NCBI GenBank assembly: GCA_017744515.1
Contig: JAGIBF010000045.1
Coordinates: 1 to 64,000 of the forward strand
Length of the DNA: 64,000 nt
From: Niastella sp.
Lineage (GTDB): Bacteria > Bacteroidota > Bacteroidia > Chitinophagales > Chitinophagaceae
Reading direction: 5' to 3'
Positions 63,837 through 64,000 of this stretch are shown here, piece after piece. A program made the translations under genes and the position numbers. Under the pieces are notes generated by a model. The model saw nothing but the letters and a program-made list of their open reading frames with translations, did no database searches and was not told the DNA's origin. Positions within the stretch are counted from its first letter, which is position 1. Every line of letters begins with the position of its first letter.

Positions 63837-64000
63837 ATGAGCGTACAGCAACAAATCAAAGAATATATTACCAGTCAACCTGAAGCCAAGCGTAACGACA
63901 TGCAGGCGTTGCACCGCGCTATTCTGCAAATAATGCCAAAGTGTAAATTGTGGTTCCTGGATGGTAAAAACGAAGAAGGCAAAATTGTTTCTAATCCTAA
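63837..64000 (+). CDS. DUF1801 (YdhG-like) protein, N-terminal part
   Basis: ATG 63837 opens MSVQQQIKEYITSQPEAKRN, DMQALHRAILQIMPKCKLWF, then LDGKNEEGKIVSNP to the window edge. The pattern of a short helical start, then DMQALHRAILQ and a strand ending LWFLDGKN, fits the DUF1801/YdhG family of small soluble proteins with unknown function. Truncated at the right edge of the window. Confidence 0.7.
   Translation, partial: MSVQQQIKEYITSQPEAKRNDMQALHRAILQIMPKCKLWFLDGKNEEGKIVSNP

Overview
The window reads as a chromosomal segment of a Bacteroidota bacterium, most likely of the Chitinophagaceae. The evidence is a SusC/SusD pair with a hybrid two-component-type sensor, several TAnnTTTG -7 boxes, many lipoproteins, DUF4268 and DUF3823 family proteins, a CusA-type pump fused to its outer-membrane channel, and simple intergenic repeats. 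No rRNA, tRNA, CRISPR array, complete insertion sequence or prophage was seen.

Layout. (1) 1-18.1 kb is a polysaccharide utilization locus (PUL): a truncated propeller sensor (minus), then susC, susD, a DUF3823 lipoprotein, GH2, GH127/146 beta-L-arabinofuranosidase-like, GH43, a DUF4965 protein, a small secreted protein, a LacI regulator and a frameshifted phosphotriesterase-family hydrolase. A LacI-type palindrome lies on the predicted susC promoter. The enzyme set points to an arabinose-containing plant glycan (inference). (2) 18.3-23.3 kb holds a lipoprotein, an AlkC/AlkD-like HEAT-repeat DNA repair protein, an M48 membrane protease and an unrecognised membrane protein. (3) 23.2-29.3 kb is a heavy-metal efflux operon: a small secreted protein, CusA fused to a TolC-type channel, and a CusB-type adaptor. 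(4) 29.4-35.5 kb holds an esterase lipoprotein, a hemerythrin-like protein, and a SNF2 helicase followed by an MtfA-type peptidase. (5) 35.9-41 kb holds a 1090-residue protein with a protein-glutaminase domain and a four-helix membrane tail, and a TolB-like propeller protein. (6) 41-50 kb holds a 7TMR-DISM histidine kinase with its LuxR-type regulator, and an AcrAB-TolC-type operon preceded by a small acidic secreted protein. (7) 50.3-55.6 kb is a two-gene operon of large metallopeptidases without recognisable signal peptides. (8) 56-64 kb holds katG, an S33 peptidase, an SDR, an AraC regulator, a DUF4268 protein, two VOC proteins, a conserved hypothetical protein and a truncated DUF1801 gene.

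The strongest candidate for something undescribed is a set of three large proteins (35923-39195, 50323-52623, 52627-55626). They carry different catalytic heads (protein glutaminase-like, M1/M61-like gluzincin, thermolysin/fungalysin-like zincin) on what looks like a shared beta-rich module. None has a recognisable signal peptide. Other points of interest are the LacI operator on the susC promoter, the frameshift in the Tat-targeted hydrolase, the internal signal peptide at the CusA/TolC junction, and a REP-like hairpin family placed just after plus-strand stop codons.
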